In this document: piece by piece, positions 27,245 to 37,033 of the stretch
Numbering within the stretch: position 1 is the first letter of the stretch
Layout of the letters: every line of letters begins with the position of its first letter
Assembly (NCBI RefSeq): GCF_006569205.1
Contig: NZ_VIGD01000007.1
Span: 94,025-158,024 of the forward strand
Direction: 5' to 3'
Length of the DNA: 64,000 nt
Origin: Ureibacillus terrenus
GTDB taxonomy: Bacteria > Bacillota > Bacilli > Bacillales_A > Planococcaceae
Program-made: the position numbers and the translations under genes
Notes under the pieces: generated by a model
The model's input: only the letters and a program-made list of their open reading frames with translations
Databases searched by the model: none
Told to the model about the DNA's origin: nothing

Positions 27245-27955
27245 CTACTCCTGTTCAGGATTTCGCAAATAGTAGCCAACCCCTCGGCGGGTAACAATCC
27301 AAGCAGGATGGCTTGGGTTATCTTCAATTTTTTCCCGAAGACGGCGGATGGTTACATCTACTGTCCGGACATCTCCAAAATAATCATACCCCCAAACGGT
27401 TTGCAATAAATGTTCCCGGGTCATCACTTGTCCAATATGTTTTGCTAAATAATGTAAGAGTTCGAATTCCCGGTGTGTCAACTCGATTGTTTCACCTCGT
27501 TTTTGGACAATATAAGCATCCGGCTGAATTACTAATGAACCGATTGTAATATTGTTCGATTCTTCTTTTGCCTCTTCTTGAGCAGAAGCTTTTAAACGCC
27601 GCATATTCGCTTTTACTCGGGCAATTAATTCCCTCGTGCTGAAAGGCTTCGTTACATAATCATCGGCTCCCATTTCAAGCCCTAACACCTTGTCAATTTC
27701 AGACCCTTTTGCCGTAAGCATAATGATTGGAAAATCATATTTCTTTCTGACTTCCCGGCAAACTTCCATACCATCTTTTTTGGGAAGCATAATATCCAAC
27801 AACATTAAATCCGGCTGTTGTTCTTCGATAATTTTTAAAGCTTCCTCTCCGTCATAAGCACAAATAACTTTATATCCTTCCTTCACCAAGTTAAACTGCA
27901 AAATATCTGCAATGGGCTTTTCGTCGTCAACAACCAAAATTGTTTTGCCGTCCAT
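27245..27955 (-). CDS. walR: WalR response regulator
   Basis: The 236-residue OmpR-family regulator starts [20 protein letters not shown]. The phospho-acceptor Asp is in [13 protein letters not shown] (near 54), Lys in [11 protein letters not shown]. The C-terminal winged helix has [33 protein letters not shown]. The start has AAGGAGG ten bases upstream; a much longer frame is not supported. It leads the walRKHIJ operon. An extended -10 (TGGTATAAT on the minus strand, 28071-28079) about 115 bases upstream is the likely promoter. Confidence 0.97.
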   Translation of the reverse strand: MDGKTILVVDDEKPIADILQFNLVKEGYKVICAYDGEEALKIIEEQQPDLMLLDIMLPKKDGMEVCREVRKKYDFPIIMLTAKGSEIDKVLGLEMGADDYVTKPFSTRELIARVKANMRRLKASAQEEAKEESNNITIGSLVIQPDAYIVQKRGETIELTHREFELLHYLAKHIGQVMTREHLLQTVWGYDYFGDVRTVDVTIRRLREKIEDNPSHPAWIVTRRGVGYYLRNPEQE

Positions 27956-28070
27956 TTTTTGAAGTTCCTCCTTAATAAATATCAGTAAATCTATTTTAAA
28001 TGCTGCATGCTCATATTCACATTTCACTATTAAATCTATCATGCTTTTTGTTTTCATGCATTCCTTAACC

Positions 28071-28079
28071 ATTATACCA
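28071..28079 (-). promoter_or_regulatory. Putative walR operon promoter (extended -10)
   Basis: On the minus strand the sequence is TGGTATAAT, a perfect -10 with the TGN extension. No good -35 is present, which fits an extended -10 promoter. The 306-base gap between walR and the next gene also contains a hairpin terminator and a candidate Noc site. Confidence 0.55.
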
Positions 28080-28174
28080 AAAATCATAATACTGAATTGT
28101 CCTGTATTATTATTAATTCCCATTTCTTCTGCAAATCAAATTTTTCCATTTGAAATGATTGCAAACATAAAAAC

Positions 28175-28190
28175 TATTTTCCGGGAAATA
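28175..28190. promoter_or_regulatory. Candidate Noc-binding site
   Basis: TATTTTCCGGGAAATA differs from the B. subtilis Noc-binding consensus TATTTCCCGGGAAATA at one position. The genome encodes Noc within this window. Confidence 0.5.
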
Positions 28191-28216
28191 TTTCGACATA
28201 TTTCTTCTTTAAGAAA

Positions 28217-28252
28217 TAAAAAAGGCAATGACATATTTTTATGCCACTGCCT
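28217..28252 (-). terminator. Terminator of the LysM-G5-M23 gene
   Basis: AGGCAGTG-g-CATA / TATG-t-CATTGCCT followed by TTTTTT on the minus strand. Confidence 0.9.
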
Positions 28253-28261
28253 GCATCATGA

Positions 28262-29734
28262 TTAATTTAAAACTGATAAAGGATTGATCAATAATCCATT
28301 TTTTGTGACTTCAAAATGCAAGTGCACTCCAGTCGAATTTCCAGTTGATCCCATTATTCCGATTACAGTTCCTTGAGGCACCACTTGTCCGACAGAAACT
28401 TTGATTTGGGATAAATGGCCATATAATGTTTGGTATCCATTGTTGTGGTTAATGACAATTTTATTCCCATAGGAACCATCCCATCCTGCAAAAACTACAA
28501 CACCATTGTCGCTTGCTTTAATGTTGTAATTTGATGGACGGGCAATATCGATTCCTCTATGGAAGCTGCCCCAACGCGAACCCATGCCGCTTGAAATATA
28601 TCCACCGCTTGTCGGCCAAACAAATTTGCCGGTACCTCGGGATGAAATGACTTTTGTTCCTACTTTTTCAATATGTTTTGTTGGTTGAACTAATACTTTT
28701 TCATTTGTCACCGTTTTATTTACCACTTGTCCATTGACTGCTGTCACTAAATAAGAAACTTCTTTTTTGCCGGGGCTGCCTTTTTGAACAATTACTTTTT
28801 CGCCTTTAAACATGGAAGCATCTTTTCGAATTTCTTTTTCAAAATCAATAGTTTCTGATTTTACGGTTTCATAAACCACTTTTACATTGATTAACGGTTT
28901 TTCAACTGTCACATTAATTTCTTGTCCAATTTGCAATAAGCTATCAACCGACAAACCTGGGTTCAGGGCCAATAGTTCTTTCGTTGTCAAACCATGTTCT
29001 TTCGCGATTTTTCCAAGAACATCGCCTTTTTTTACAATATAAACCTGTTTTTCAAGGGAACCGGTTTTAATAAATTTCACCGCTTCATCAGGTGTAAGAA
29101 TGTTCGCAGGATTCGCCTTTGCTTCTTTGACTGAAACATCTTCCGAAAGAACAACATCCACAATTTTCATGTCGTTTTCTTTTAAGTTTTGTTGAGCTTC
29201 CGAATTTTTGGATTGCTCAAATTTTTTCAGTTTTTCTTCCGGAACATATTGAAGCTTTAATTTCTTTAATGTTTCTTCATAATCTTCTTTATTTTTCAAA
29301 TAAAGAACCGGTTCTCCATTGACATAAAGCGCATAAGCATCCGTTTGGACTTCCAGTTGTTTCTTCAATGTTTTCAATGTGTCCGAATCTGTTGTTTCAT
29401 AAGAAAATACTTGTTCTGGAACAATGGTTACCAATTCATCAGCATCCACTTCATATCCTGGATAGTTTGCACTTGCCTCTTTTTCTTTCTCTTTTATCAC
29501 TTCTTTTACTTTCTTTTCATCGGATACCGAACCGATATACTCGTCTTCCAAATAAACATGATAAATTTTGTCGACTGAATCAATGTCGCCTTCATTGGCA
29601 AAAGCCAAATTGAAAGTTACTGTCGAAAGGATGACAGTTGCAACGAATGCTTTGATCAATGTACCATATTTATGCTGTTCCAGAAGACTTACATTTTGGC
29701 TGTTCAGACGACCTATTTTCCATTTCGTCTTCAT
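28262..29734 (-). CDS. LysM-G5-M23 peptidoglycan endopeptidase
   Basis: The 490-residue exported cell-wall hydrolase has a hydrophobic signal/anchor (TLIKAFVATVILSTVTFNLAFA, residues 25-46), a charged region resembling the N-terminal repeats of Firmicutes M23 proteins (50-210), one LysM (232-280, YIVKKGDVLGKIAKEHGLTT), a G5 domain (282-355) and a C-terminal M23 peptidase (370-490). The peptidase keeps the zinc ligands in FHRGIDIARP and HLHFEV. AAGGGG precedes the ATG. It lies next to the wal operon, and a WalR-like direct repeat and weak -35 promoter upstream suggest WalR control, as for other endopeptidases. Confidence 0.92.
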   Translation of the reverse strand: MKTKWKIGRLNSQNVSLLEQHKYGTLIKAFVATVILSTVTFNLAFANEGDIDSVDKIYHVYLEDEYIGSVSDEKKVKEVIKEKEKEASANYPGYEVDADELVTIVPEQVFSYETTDSDTLKTLKKQLEVQTDAYALYVNGEPVLYLKNKEDYEETLKKLKLQYVPEEKLKKFEQSKNSEAQQNLKENDMKIVDVVLSEDVSVKEAKANPANILTPDEAVKFIKTGSLEKQVYIVKKGDVLGKIAKEHGLTTKELLALNPGLSVDSLLQIGQEINVTVEKPLINVKVVYETVKSETIDFEKEIRKDASMFKGEKVIVQKGSPGKKEVSYLVTAVNGQVVNKTVTNEKVLVQPTKHIEKVGTKVISSRGTGKFVWPTSGGYISSGMGSRWGSFHRGIDIARPSNYNIKASDNGVVVFAGWDGSYGNKIVINHNNGYQTLYGHLSQIKVSVGQVVPQGTVIGIMGSTGNSTGVHLHFEVTKNGLLINPLSVLN

Positions 29735-29790
29735 AATCTAGCCCCTTCCACTCTTCCTGCTCCATTTAAAGACGCTTTCCATGTTCCCCA

Positions 29791-29857
29791 ATTATAGACT
29801 GTATCATAATGTTGAGTAAGTTTGTTCAATTTAAGTTTTTTGTAATGAAAATGTATT
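29791..29857 (-). promoter_or_regulatory. Putative WalR-controlled promoter
   Basis: On the minus strand a TATAAT (29791-29796) has no good -35. Upstream, on the opposite strand, TGTAAT-GAAAA-TGTATT (29841-29857) fits the WalR direct repeat TGTWAH-N5-TGTWAH with one mismatch. The rest of the 357-base gap (29735-30091) is AT-rich and holds only this and the purA terminator. Confidence 0.5.
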
Positions 29858-30010
29858 ATTTCGGAAACTTTTGTTACAATTTATAAATTAATGTTGAAAC
29901 ATGTAAATTTATTAAAAAAATTCGTCAAAATCAGTGTTTTATAAAGATCTTCTTTAATATATCCAAGGAATTAAATCGGCATATACCCAATTGAACCAAG
30001 TCCAGGCAAA

Positions 30011-30048
30011 ACAAAAAGGAGAATTTGAGCAAAACTCAAATTCTCCTT
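30011..30048 (-). terminator. purA terminator
   Basis: AAGGAGAATTTGAG / CTCAAATTCTCCTT, then TTTTTG on the minus strand. Confidence 0.9.
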
Positions 30049-30091
30049 CAAAATTTAATCTCCGAATTACGAGCTAATAACGATTGGAGTA

Positions 30092-31378
30092 TTATTCCCA
30101 AACATCATTTACAATGTTAGTTTGTTCCCTTGCTGGACCTACAGAAAATGTCATTAATGGAATGCCTGTCAATTCTACAATCCGGTTGATATAATTTTGG
30201 GCGTTTTCAGGCAGTTCATCGAAAGAACGGACGCCTGTGATATCTTCCGTCCACCCTGGAAGTTCTTCGTAAACAGGTTCGCATTCCTCCAGAACATGCA
30301 AGTTCGCAGGATATTCTGTCAAAATTTGATCTTTATATTTATAAGCTGTGCAAATTTTCACTGTTTCCAAACCTGTCAATACATCGATGGAGTTTAAAGC
30401 CAAATCTGTAATGCCTGATACGCGGCGGGAATGGCGCACCACAACTGCATCAAACCAGCCTACGCGGCGAGGGCGGCCAGTCGTTGTACCGTATTCTCTG
30501 CCGACTTCCCGAATCTGATGGCCAATTTCATCAAACAACTCTGTCGGGAACGGACCGTCGCCTACGCGGGATGTGTACGCTTTGCATACACCGACCACTC
30601 TTGATACATGGGAAGGGCCGATTCCCGTGCCAGTTGTTACACCGCCGGCAACAGGGTTGGAAGAAGTGACGAACGGATATGTTCCATGATCAATATCCAG
30701 CATCACGCCTTGGGCACCTTCAAATAATACGCGCCCGCCTCGATCTAACACGTCATTCAATACTTTTGCCGTATCTGTAACGTATTGTTTGATTTCTTGT
30801 CCATAGTTATAATACTCTTCAAAAATGTCCTCGAATTTAAGGCCTTCCACTTCATAATATTTTTCAAACAGACGGTTTTTCTTTTCCAAGTTTTCGCGCA
30901 GCTTCTGTTCGAATACTTCCCGATCGAGCAAATCGGCAATCCGGATTCCCATGCGCGCGATTTTATCCTGATAACATGGTCCAATCCCTTTGCATGTGGT
31001 TCCAATTTTTTTATCGCCACGGGCTTCTTCTTCTATTTTATCTTGGTAGATGTGATAAGGGAGAATGACGTGGGCACGGTTTGAGATACGCAAATTTGAC
31101 GTATCAATACCGCGTGCTTGCAAGCCCTTTAATTCTTCTACAAGGGATTTCGGATTGATAACCATCCCATTGCCCATTACAGATATTTTATCTTTATAAA
31201 AAATACCGGAAGGGATTAAATGTAATTTATATGTTTCTTCGCCAATCTTGATGGTATGTCCGGCATTGTCGCCGCCTGAAAAACGAGCAATCACGTCCGC
31301 CTTTTTTGAAAGGAAATCGGTAATTTTCCCTTTTCCTTCGTCTCCCCATTGAGTTCCAACAACAACAACTGAAGTCAT
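30092..31378 (-). CDS. purA: Adenylosuccinate synthetase
   Basis: PurA converts IMP, GTP and aspartate into adenylosuccinate, the first committed step to AMP. The 428-residue protein starts [21 protein letters not shown], with the P-loop GDEGKGK and GGDNAGHT. Later [37 protein letters not shown] and [13 protein letters not shown] are family signatures. CCGGAGGTG lies before the ATG at 31378; the 33-codon longer frame runs into the promoter. It has its own promoter and terminator. Confidence 0.97.
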   Translation of the reverse strand: MTSVVVVGTQWGDEGKGKITDFLSKKADVIARFSGGDNAGHTIKIGEETYKLHLIPSGIFYKDKISVMGNGMVINPKSLVEELKGLQARGIDTSNLRISNRAHVILPYHIYQDKIEEEARGDKKIGTTCKGIGPCYQDKIARMGIRIADLLDREVFEQKLRENLEKKNRLFEKYYEVEGLKFEDIFEEYYNYGQEIKQYVTDTAKVLNDVLDRGGRVLFEGAQGVMLDIDHGTYPFVTSSNPVAGGVTTGTGIGPSHVSRVVGVCKAYTSRVGDGPFPTELFDEIGHQIREVGREYGTTTGRPRRVGWFDAVVVRHSRRVSGITDLALNSIDVLTGLETVKICTAYKYKDQILTEYPANLHVLEECEPVYEELPGWTEDITGVRSFDELPENAQNYINRIVELTGIPLMTFSVGPAREQTNIVNDVWE

Positions 31379-31421
31379 TTGAGCACCTCCGGGCATTATA
31401 CGTCCTTTATCAAACAGATTA

Positions 31422-31450
31422 ATTGTACAGTGAAAAAGTCTATTCGTCAA
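31422..31450 (-). promoter_or_regulatory. purA promoter
   Basis: On the minus strand: TTGACG (31445-31450), a 17-base spacer and TACAAT (31422-31427). The expected start is near 31415. Confidence 0.85.
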
Positions 31451-31460
31451 TGTATAAAAA

Positions 31461-31513
31461 TAAAAGAACACGAACAAATATTTTAATATTATGTACCATT
31501 GTTCGTGTTCTTA
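31461..31513 (-). terminator. dnaB terminator that also resembles a PurR box pair
   Basis: AAGAACACGAACAA / TTGTTCGTGTTCTT form a 14-bp stem with a 22-24-base AT-rich loop and a T-rich tail on the minus strand, ending the dnaB operon. Each arm reads ACACGAACAA, resembling the Bacillus PurBox AWWWCCGAACWWT, and the pair sits 20-70 bases upstream of the purA -35. Confidence 0.7.
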
Positions 31514-31548
31514 AATGTCTATTTTATTATGCTGTTTTTCGATTCCTG

Positions 31549-32904
31549 TTATGCATGCATCGGCTCTTGGCGCTGAGACCAGTCGATATTCAAAAATTTA
31601 TTAAACTCTTTTTTAAACGCGAGGGTCACAGTTCCAGTCGGACCGTTCCGCTGTTTCGCAATGATGATTTCAATCATATTCTTATTTTCCGTTTCTTTGT
31701 CGTAATAATCGTCGCGGTATAAGAAAGCCACAATATCCGCATCCTGCTCAATGCTTCCGGATTCACGAATATCGCTCATCATCGGGCGCTTATCCTGCCG
31801 CTGTTCGACGCCGCGGGATAACTGGGACAAAGCTATTACCGGTACATGCAATTCACGGGCCAACGCTTTTAATGAACGGGAAATTTCCGATACTTCCTGT
31901 TGCCGATTCTCTCCGCGCCTGCCGCTTCCTTGAATCAACTGCAAATAATCGATGACCACCATTCCAAGCCCCTTTTCTTGGGCAAGGCGGCGGCATTTCG
32001 CACGAATTTCGTTCACCCTTAGCCCCGGCGTATCGTCAATATAAATTCCCGCATTCGATAGCGTACCCATCGCAATCGTTAGCTTGCTCCAATCTTCTGC
32101 GGTAAGGGATCCCGTTCTTAATACTTGGGCGTCGATATTTCCTTCCGCACAAAGCATACGCATGACTAATTGTTCGGCACCCATTTCCAGCGAGAATATT
32201 GCCACATTTTCCCGCGCTTTCACCGCCACATTCTGCGCAATGTTTAATGCAAAAGCGGTTTTCCCTACGGATGGACGCGCGGCAACAATAATTAAATCAT
32301 TCCGCTGAAATCCTGCCGTCATCCGGTCTAAGTCCGTAAATCCGGTCGGAATACCGGTCACATCTCCGCTGCGATTCTGAAGCTGTTCAATTTTGTCGTA
32401 AGTTTCAACAAGAATATCTTTTACATGTTTGAAGTCGCCGGCATTTTTCCGGTTGGCAACCTCCATTATTTTTCTTTCTGCTTCGGATAAGAGTTCCTCT
32501 ACCTCATCTTCCCTCGTAAAACTGTCCTCCACAATTTTTGTTGCGGTGCGGATTAGTCTCCTTAAAATGGACTTTTCTTCCACAATCTTTGCATAGTAGC
32601 TGACATTGGCCGCTGTAGGGACGGCATTGGCCAGTTCCGTTAAATAGGAGAGCCCCCCTACATCCTCCAATTCTTTTCTTGCAGATAATTCTTCCGTGAC
32701 GGTAACGACATCGATGGCACTGCCTTTGTCGTTTAAATCAAGCATTGTCTGGAATATTTTTTGATGGGCAATGCGATAAAAATCTTCCGGCACCAATATT
32801 TCTGATGCGGTAATCAAGGCTTGCGGATCCAGGAATATCGCACCAAGGACTGATTGCTCCGCTTCATGGTTATGCGGCGGAACGCGATCGATCAGATCAC
32901 TCAT
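31549..32904 (-). CDS. dnaB: Replicative DNA helicase (DnaC of B. subtilis)
   Basis: The 451-residue hexameric DnaB-family helicase unwinds DNA at the fork. It has an N-terminal primase-interacting domain (HNHEAEQSVLGAIFLDP-like, here PPHNHEAEQSVLGAIFL), and a RecA-like domain with Walker A ARPSVGKTAFALN near 210, GLGMVVIDYLQLIQG near 320 and ESGSIEQDADIVAFLYRDDYY near 390. No intein is present. It is 16 bases downstream of rplI, in the same operon. Confidence 0.97.
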   Translation of the reverse strand: MSDLIDRVPPHNHEAEQSVLGAIFLDPQALITASEILVPEDFYRIAHQKIFQTMLDLNDKGSAIDVVTVTEELSARKELEDVGGLSYLTELANAVPTAANVSYYAKIVEEKSILRRLIRTATKIVEDSFTREDEVEELLSEAERKIMEVANRKNAGDFKHVKDILVETYDKIEQLQNRSGDVTGIPTGFTDLDRMTAGFQRNDLIIVAARPSVGKTAFALNIAQNVAVKARENVAIFSLEMGAEQLVMRMLCAEGNIDAQVLRTGSLTAEDWSKLTIAMGTLSNAGIYIDDTPGLRVNEIRAKCRRLAQEKGLGMVVIDYLQLIQGSGRRGENRQQEVSEISRSLKALARELHVPVIALSQLSRGVEQRQDKRPMMSDIRESGSIEQDADIVAFLYRDDYYDKETENKNMIEIIIAKQRNGPTGTVTLAFKKEFNKFLNIDWSQRQEPMHA

Positions 32905-32920
32905 TATGATTCTACGCTCC

Positions 32921-33367
32921 TTATTCTTCCTTCACATGGACTTTCAAAGTCGCTTTTACTTCTGGATGCAATTTCACCGGAACGTTTGTAACGCCTAATG
33001 AACGAATGCCTTCGTTTAACTCCATTTTCCTTTTGTCTAATTTAATGCCGAAATCTTTTTGCAATACTTCCGCAATTTGTTTTGTGGAAACGGAGCCAAA
33101 AAGGCGTCCCCCTTCTCCCGCTTTCGCTTTAATTTCCACTGTGATGCTTTCCAACTTTTCTTTTAATTCTTTCGCTTTTTGAAACTCCTGGGCTGCTAGT
33201 TTCGCTTCATGTCTTTTTTGCGCCTCCAATCGGCTCAGTGCTTCTTTTGTCGCTTCTACAGCCAAACCTCTTTTGATTAAGTAGTTTTGGGCATAACCAT
33301 CCGCAACATTTTTCACTTCACCTTTTTTTCCTTGGCCTTTCACATCTTTCAAAAATACGACTTTCAT
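32921..33367 (-). CDS. rplI: Ribosomal protein bL9
   Basis: The 148-residue protein matches bL9: [36 protein letters not shown], then the long connecting helix and the C-terminal domain ([16 protein letters not shown]). Its ATG overlaps the gdpP stop (ATGA). The order gdpP-rplI-dnaB is conserved in Bacillales. Confidence 0.97.
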   Translation of the reverse strand: MKVVFLKDVKGQGKKGEVKNVADGYAQNYLIKRGLAVEATKEALSRLEAQKRHEAKLAAQEFQKAKELKEKLESITVEIKAKAGEGGRLFGSVSTKQIAEVLQKDFGIKLDKRKMELNEGIRSLGVTNVPVKLHPEVKATLKVHVKEE

Positions 33368-35337
33368 TTTTCACTGCTCCCTTCCAAAGTTTCCGTAATG
33401 GCATCTTTCAATAATATTAAAGCTTCCTCGATTGTTTCCGCTTCAAGTTGACAAGCGGCATTGCTCAAATGTCCGCCTCCGCCGAGTTTTTCCATAATGA
33501 CTTGCACATTCACATCGCCCAAAGAACGGGCGCTGATCCCGATCAAACCATCTTGGCGGCGGGCAATGACAAACGAAGCATTCACATCTTTCATCGTGAG
33601 CAATATATCTGCCGTTTGGGCAATTAATACCGTATCGTATTTTTTATCTTCTTCTCCATGGGCTACCGCGATGCCAGGATAAATAAATTGGGCCGTCTGG
33701 ATAATTTTCGACCGCATAATAAATGTATCAATGTCTTCTTTCAACAGCCGCTGCACAAGCACCGTATCGGCTCCGTAGGATCTTAAATAGGAAGCCGCTT
33801 CAAAAGTTCTGGCTCCTGTTCTTAATGTAAAACTTTTTGTATCAACAATAATTCCGGCAAGTAATGCGGTTGCTTCCAGACTTGAAAGTTTTTCATCATC
33901 AGGCTGATATTCCAGAAGCTCTGTCACTAGTTCCGAAGTGGACGAAGCATACGGTTCCATATATACCAGCGTGGAATTTTTAATAAATTCCTCACCTCGA
34001 CGATGATGGTCAATCACGACAATTTTTTCAAACCGTTTTAATAAAGTTTCATCGACCACAAGGCTCGGGCGATGGGTATCCACAACAACCAATAAGGAAT
34101 TTTCCGTCATGATGCTTAAAGCCTCATCGGGCGAAATAAAATACTCTATCAAATCAGAATCCTTTTTAATGACATCCATGAGGCGCTTGACACTTCCATT
34201 CAATTCATCAAAATCCAATACGATATAGCCATTCACTTTATTCATTTCGGCCATCTTCCGTACACCGACTCCGGCGCCTATGGAATCCATGTCAGGATTT
34301 TTGTGTCCCATGATGAATACTGAATCGCTATCTTGAATTAAATCTTTCAATGCGTGGCTGATGACACGCGCCCGGACCCTGGTCCGCTTTTCAACAGGGT
34401 TTGTTTTTCCGCCATAAAATTTAATTTTTCCGTTTGGTTGTTTAATGGCCACCTGGTCTCCTCCGCGGCCCAACACCAAATCCAGACTTGATTGGGCCAA
34501 TTCTCCAAGTTCAATTAGGGATGGAGAACCCGCTCCGACTCCGATACTCAATGTGAGGGATAGATTCTTTTTGGCTGTTTTTTCGCGAATATCATCTAAA
34601 ATGGAAAATTTCTTTCTCTCCAATTCATGCAGCGTCGCTTCATTTAAGATCGCCAAAAACCGGTCTGTATCAATTCTTTTGATATAAATGTCATGTTCTT
34701 CTGCCCATTCATTAATAATGGAAGTTACCGTTGAACTTGTCATGCTCTTCGTCTGGTCATCCATTCCCTGTGTAATATCGTCATAGTTATCGATAAATAG
34801 AATGGCAATGACCGTGCGATCGTCATGATATTGTTTTTCTATTTCGACTTGTTCTGTTACATCAAGAAAATATAACAGTTTCTCCGCTTGCTTATAAAGC
34901 ACTTTAAACTTGCGATCTTGAATGGTCACAATGCAATCTTTTTTATCATCGCTTTTTCTTATATTTTGCAATTCATCGGATAACACGAATAAATTTTGAC
35001 CCGTTAAAGAGGGCAGATCCATGAGCCTCGTCATATAGGGGTTTGCCCATTCAATTTCAAATTTATCATTGATCAATATCACGCCAATCGGCATTTCCAA
35101 AAGGACTTCCTGCCCAACTTTTTTCATCCGGAATGCCAAAGATTCGATATATTTTTCAATCGCAAGATGCGAGATTTTTTCCTTTCGCCAATCATAAAAA
35201 ATGACGATTGCAACTATTATGGTAAAAGCGAGTCCGACCCAAACATTCAACAGGAATAATCCGATGATGCCCACCAAGCCGAAAAAGGCCAAATGGAAAA
35301 GTGGGTAATGCATTTTCCGCTTCCTGTAAGTATCCAT
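33364..35337 (-). CDS. gdpP: Cyclic-di-AMP phosphodiesterase GdpP
   Basis: The 657-residue membrane enzyme (YybT) hydrolyses c-di-AMP. It has two N-terminal helices (about 11-50), a PAS domain (about 75-150), a degenerate GGDEF domain (about 170-300, no GGDEF motif, instead DTDRFLAIL) and DHH/DHHA1 (about 340-650) with [38 protein letters not shown] and [11 protein letters not shown]. All catalytic Asp/His residues are present. Degeneracy of the GGDEF domain is normal for GdpP. It lies 12 bases after yybS. Confidence 0.96.
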   Translation of the reverse strand: MDTYRKRKMHYPLFHLAFFGLVGIIGLFLLNVWVGLAFTIIVAIVIFYDWRKEKISHLAIEKYIESLAFRMKKVGQEVLLEMPIGVILINDKFEIEWANPYMTRLMDLPSLTGQNLFVLSDELQNIRKSDDKKDCIVTIQDRKFKVLYKQAEKLLYFLDVTEQVEIEKQYHDDRTVIAILFIDNYDDITQGMDDQTKSMTSSTVTSIINEWAEEHDIYIKRIDTDRFLAILNEATLHELERKKFSILDDIREKTAKKNLSLTLSIGVGAGSPSLIELGELAQSSLDLVLGRGGDQVAIKQPNGKIKFYGGKTNPVEKRTRVRARVISHALKDLIQDSDSVFIMGHKNPDMDSIGAGVGVRKMAEMNKVNGYIVLDFDELNGSVKRLMDVIKKDSDLIEYFISPDEALSIMTENSLLVVVDTHRPSLVVDETLLKRFEKIVVIDHHRRGEEFIKNSTLVYMEPYASSTSELVTELLEYQPDDEKLSSLEATALLAGIIVDTKSFTLRTGARTFEAASYLRSYGADTVLVQRLLKEDIDTFIMRSKIIQTAQFIYPGIAVAHGEEDKKYDTVLIAQTADILLTMKDVNASFVIARRQDGLIGISARSLGDVNVQVIMEKLGGGGHLSNAACQLEAETIEEALILLKDAITETLEGSSEK

Positions 35338-35349
35338 GTAATCAGCCCC

Positions 35350-36306
35350 TTACTTCCGAATCTTCCCTGACACATATGAGCGAATGTCAAACCCCAAATC
35401 CAAAATTCCTAAGAGGATGACAAAATTGTACAGCGGAATGGCCAAAATCGTCGCCAACACTTTCAAAAAAGCGGGTGCCCGTTTCAGATCCAACACAAAG
35501 TGAAGGAAAGAAATCCCTTGAATTGTCAACAACACCCATAAAACGAATGAAAAATTCAATACGATTACATATAGTGTTGTTCCAATTTCAGGGCGCACAA
35601 ACAATTGAACGGTCAACACGATTAAATAAATCCATAATATCGTCTTTGGCAAACGCAAATCTTTAAAAGCATGGAATTTGGGAATTGCGATACCCAGCCG
35701 TTTTAAAATTGGAAGATTAACCGATATCAGCAAAAATGCAAAGAAAAACGCACTTAATGTCACCACGGCGGGAATCGACATTTCCATATGTTGAAACATC
35801 AAATTTAATGTTTCTTTAAACGCTTCTTCATTCATCGGCATTTCGCCCGTAAGATTTTTGGCCAGTTCAAAAGATTCCATGTAACTGTCGCGCATTAATT
35901 GAAAGGATTCTTTTATAAAATCCTGTTCAAACAGTTTTACTGCCACAATATATTGTATTGCAAACGTAATTAATAATGAAATTCCGGTAGACATGAATAA
36001 ATAAGCTTTGCTTTTGCCCTTATGCAATGCATTTCCCATGACAATGCCGCAAACGGCAAAAATCATGGAAAATGGCAATATGAATAATCCCCCCCCAAAG
36101 AAAAGGGTGATCAAACATCCTACAACCCCTGTTACAATGGAGGTAGCCAGATCATATTTTGCGCTATACCATGCCATTGGCAATGGCGCAAACAATGCCG
36201 CCGCCAAACTGATGACTGGTACATAATATGCAATAGCAATGAGAATCGCGAAAATGGCTATGATCATAGCTCCATGAGTCAGTTTTTGTGTGTGATTGTT
36301 CGGCAT
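35350..36306 (-). CDS. yybS: YybS-like DUF2232 membrane protein
   Basis: The 318-residue polytopic protein has about eight hydrophobic segments and belongs to DUF2232. The N-terminal MIIAIFAILIAIAYYVPVISLAAALFAPLPMAWYS-type region resembles the S-components of ECF transporters. The function is not established. AAGGAAGG precedes the ATG. It heads the operon with gdpP, rplI and dnaB, behind a good promoter. Confidence 0.85.
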   Translation of the reverse strand: MPNNHTQKLTHGAMIIAIFAILIAIAYYVPVISLAAALFAPLPMAWYSAKYDLATSIVTGVVGCLITLFFGGGLFILPFSMIFAVCGIVMGNALHKGKSKAYLFMSTGISLLITFAIQYIVAVKLFEQDFIKESFQLMRDSYMESFELAKNLTGEMPMNEEAFKETLNLMFQHMEMSIPAVVTLSAFFFAFLLISVNLPILKRLGIAIPKFHAFKDLRLPKTILWIYLIVLTVQLFVRPEIGTTLYVIVLNFSFVLWVLLTIQGISFLHFVLDLKRAPAFLKVLATILAIPLYNFVILLGILDLGFDIRSYVSGKIRK

Positions 36307-36351
36307 GGGATACCTTCCTTTTTAAATATCAATCAATCTTTACATTCGTAT

Positions 36352-36403
36352 ATTGTACCATTTTTTAAATAGCAGGACAAAATTGCGGATAGAGTTATCC
36401 ACA
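36352..36403 (-). promoter_or_regulatory. yybS-gdpP-rplI-dnaB promoter with a DnaA box
   Basis: On the minus strand: TTGTCC (36375-36380), 17 bases, TACAAT (36352-36357). A perfect DnaA box, TTATCCACA (36395-36403), lies about 15 bases upstream of the -35. Confidence 0.75.
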
Positions 36404-36464
36404 GAAAAAAGATTTGATTTTTAAATATAGATTTGGACGTTCTATAAATAAAATTCTTTGCAAT

Positions 36465-36497
36465 TAAAAAGATCATCCAATCAAAGATTAGATGATC
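36465..36497 (-). terminator. Terminator
   Basis: GATCATC-t-AAT / ATT-g-GATGATC followed by TTTTT on the minus strand; ends the small His-rich protein gene. Confidence 0.85.
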
Positions 36498-36538
36498 ATC
36501 GTATCCTCAATAATGTGTCGTTTTTCTTGAACCCCTGA

Positions 36539-36877
36539 TCAGGATTCAGGTTGCTCCGCATTTTCCGTTTCACCATCATCGGGTTTTTCGTTTCCATTTT
36601 TCTGATCCTGCCGGGTTAGAAGATCTTGATACTTTTCAAACTCATAAAGTTCAAACATTTGCACAAAATCTGCGATAATTTCCTGCGTCGCTTTCAATTC
36701 GCCGGCAATGACAGGGTTCGCCGCCTGCAGTTCTTTTGTTTCCAATTGTTTTTTCAGCACTTTTTCCTTCGTCTCCAAATGTTCCAAAAACATGACCGCC
36801 CTTTTCCGCCGAAACGTTTTGGCTCCTCCTTTGTCACAATGCCCGTGGCCATGCCGTCCAGGTCCTTCGCGTCTCAT
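36539..36877 (-). CDS. Small His-rich, helical protein of unknown function
   Basis: The 112-residue protein starts MRREGPGRHGHGHCDKGGAKTF, a basic His/Gly-rich head with one Cys that could bind metal or heme. A helical body follows (RAVMFLEHLETKEKVLKKQLETKELQAANPVIAGELKATQEIIADFVQMFELYE), and then an acidic disordered tail. The body resembles C-terminal parts of some PadR-associated proteins, but I see no DNA-binding domain. The ATG at 36877 has GGAGG seven bases upstream; the ATG one codon earlier is an alternative. It is preceded by a conspicuous repeated GTATAC operator, so it is tightly regulated. Confidence 0.6.
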   Translation of the reverse strand: MRREGPGRHGHGHCDKGGAKTFRRKRAVMFLEHLETKEKVLKKQLETKELQAANPVIAGELKATQEIIADFVQMFELYEFEKYQDLLTRQDQKNGNEKPDDGETENAEQPES

Positions 36878-36893
36878 CATAAACCTCCACATC

Positions 36894-36944
36894 GTATACA
36901 AATGTATACAATTTTTTATATTGTCATTGTATACATTTGTATAC
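36894..36944 (-). promoter_or_regulatory. Promoter embedded in four GTATAC repeats
   Basis: GTATAC occurs at 36894, 36904, 36929 and 36939, forming two inverted copies of a GTATAC-N4-GTATAC site (ATTGTATACAAATGTATACA in its fullest form). On the minus strand TTGTAT, 17 bases and CAATAT give a promoter that these sites cover. Confidence 0.65.
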
Positions 36945-37033
36945 AATATCGTCAAGCATCAATATTTCCCGTTTCTTTGAAAAAAGCTTTCGAATAGTGA
37001 GGGTATCTAGAAAGAGTTCAACATATTACTTAA

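Noticed and set aside
27951..28123. 57-codon N-terminal extension of WalR
   Set aside because: AAGGAGG before 27955 and family length support the short form; the extension covers the promoter.
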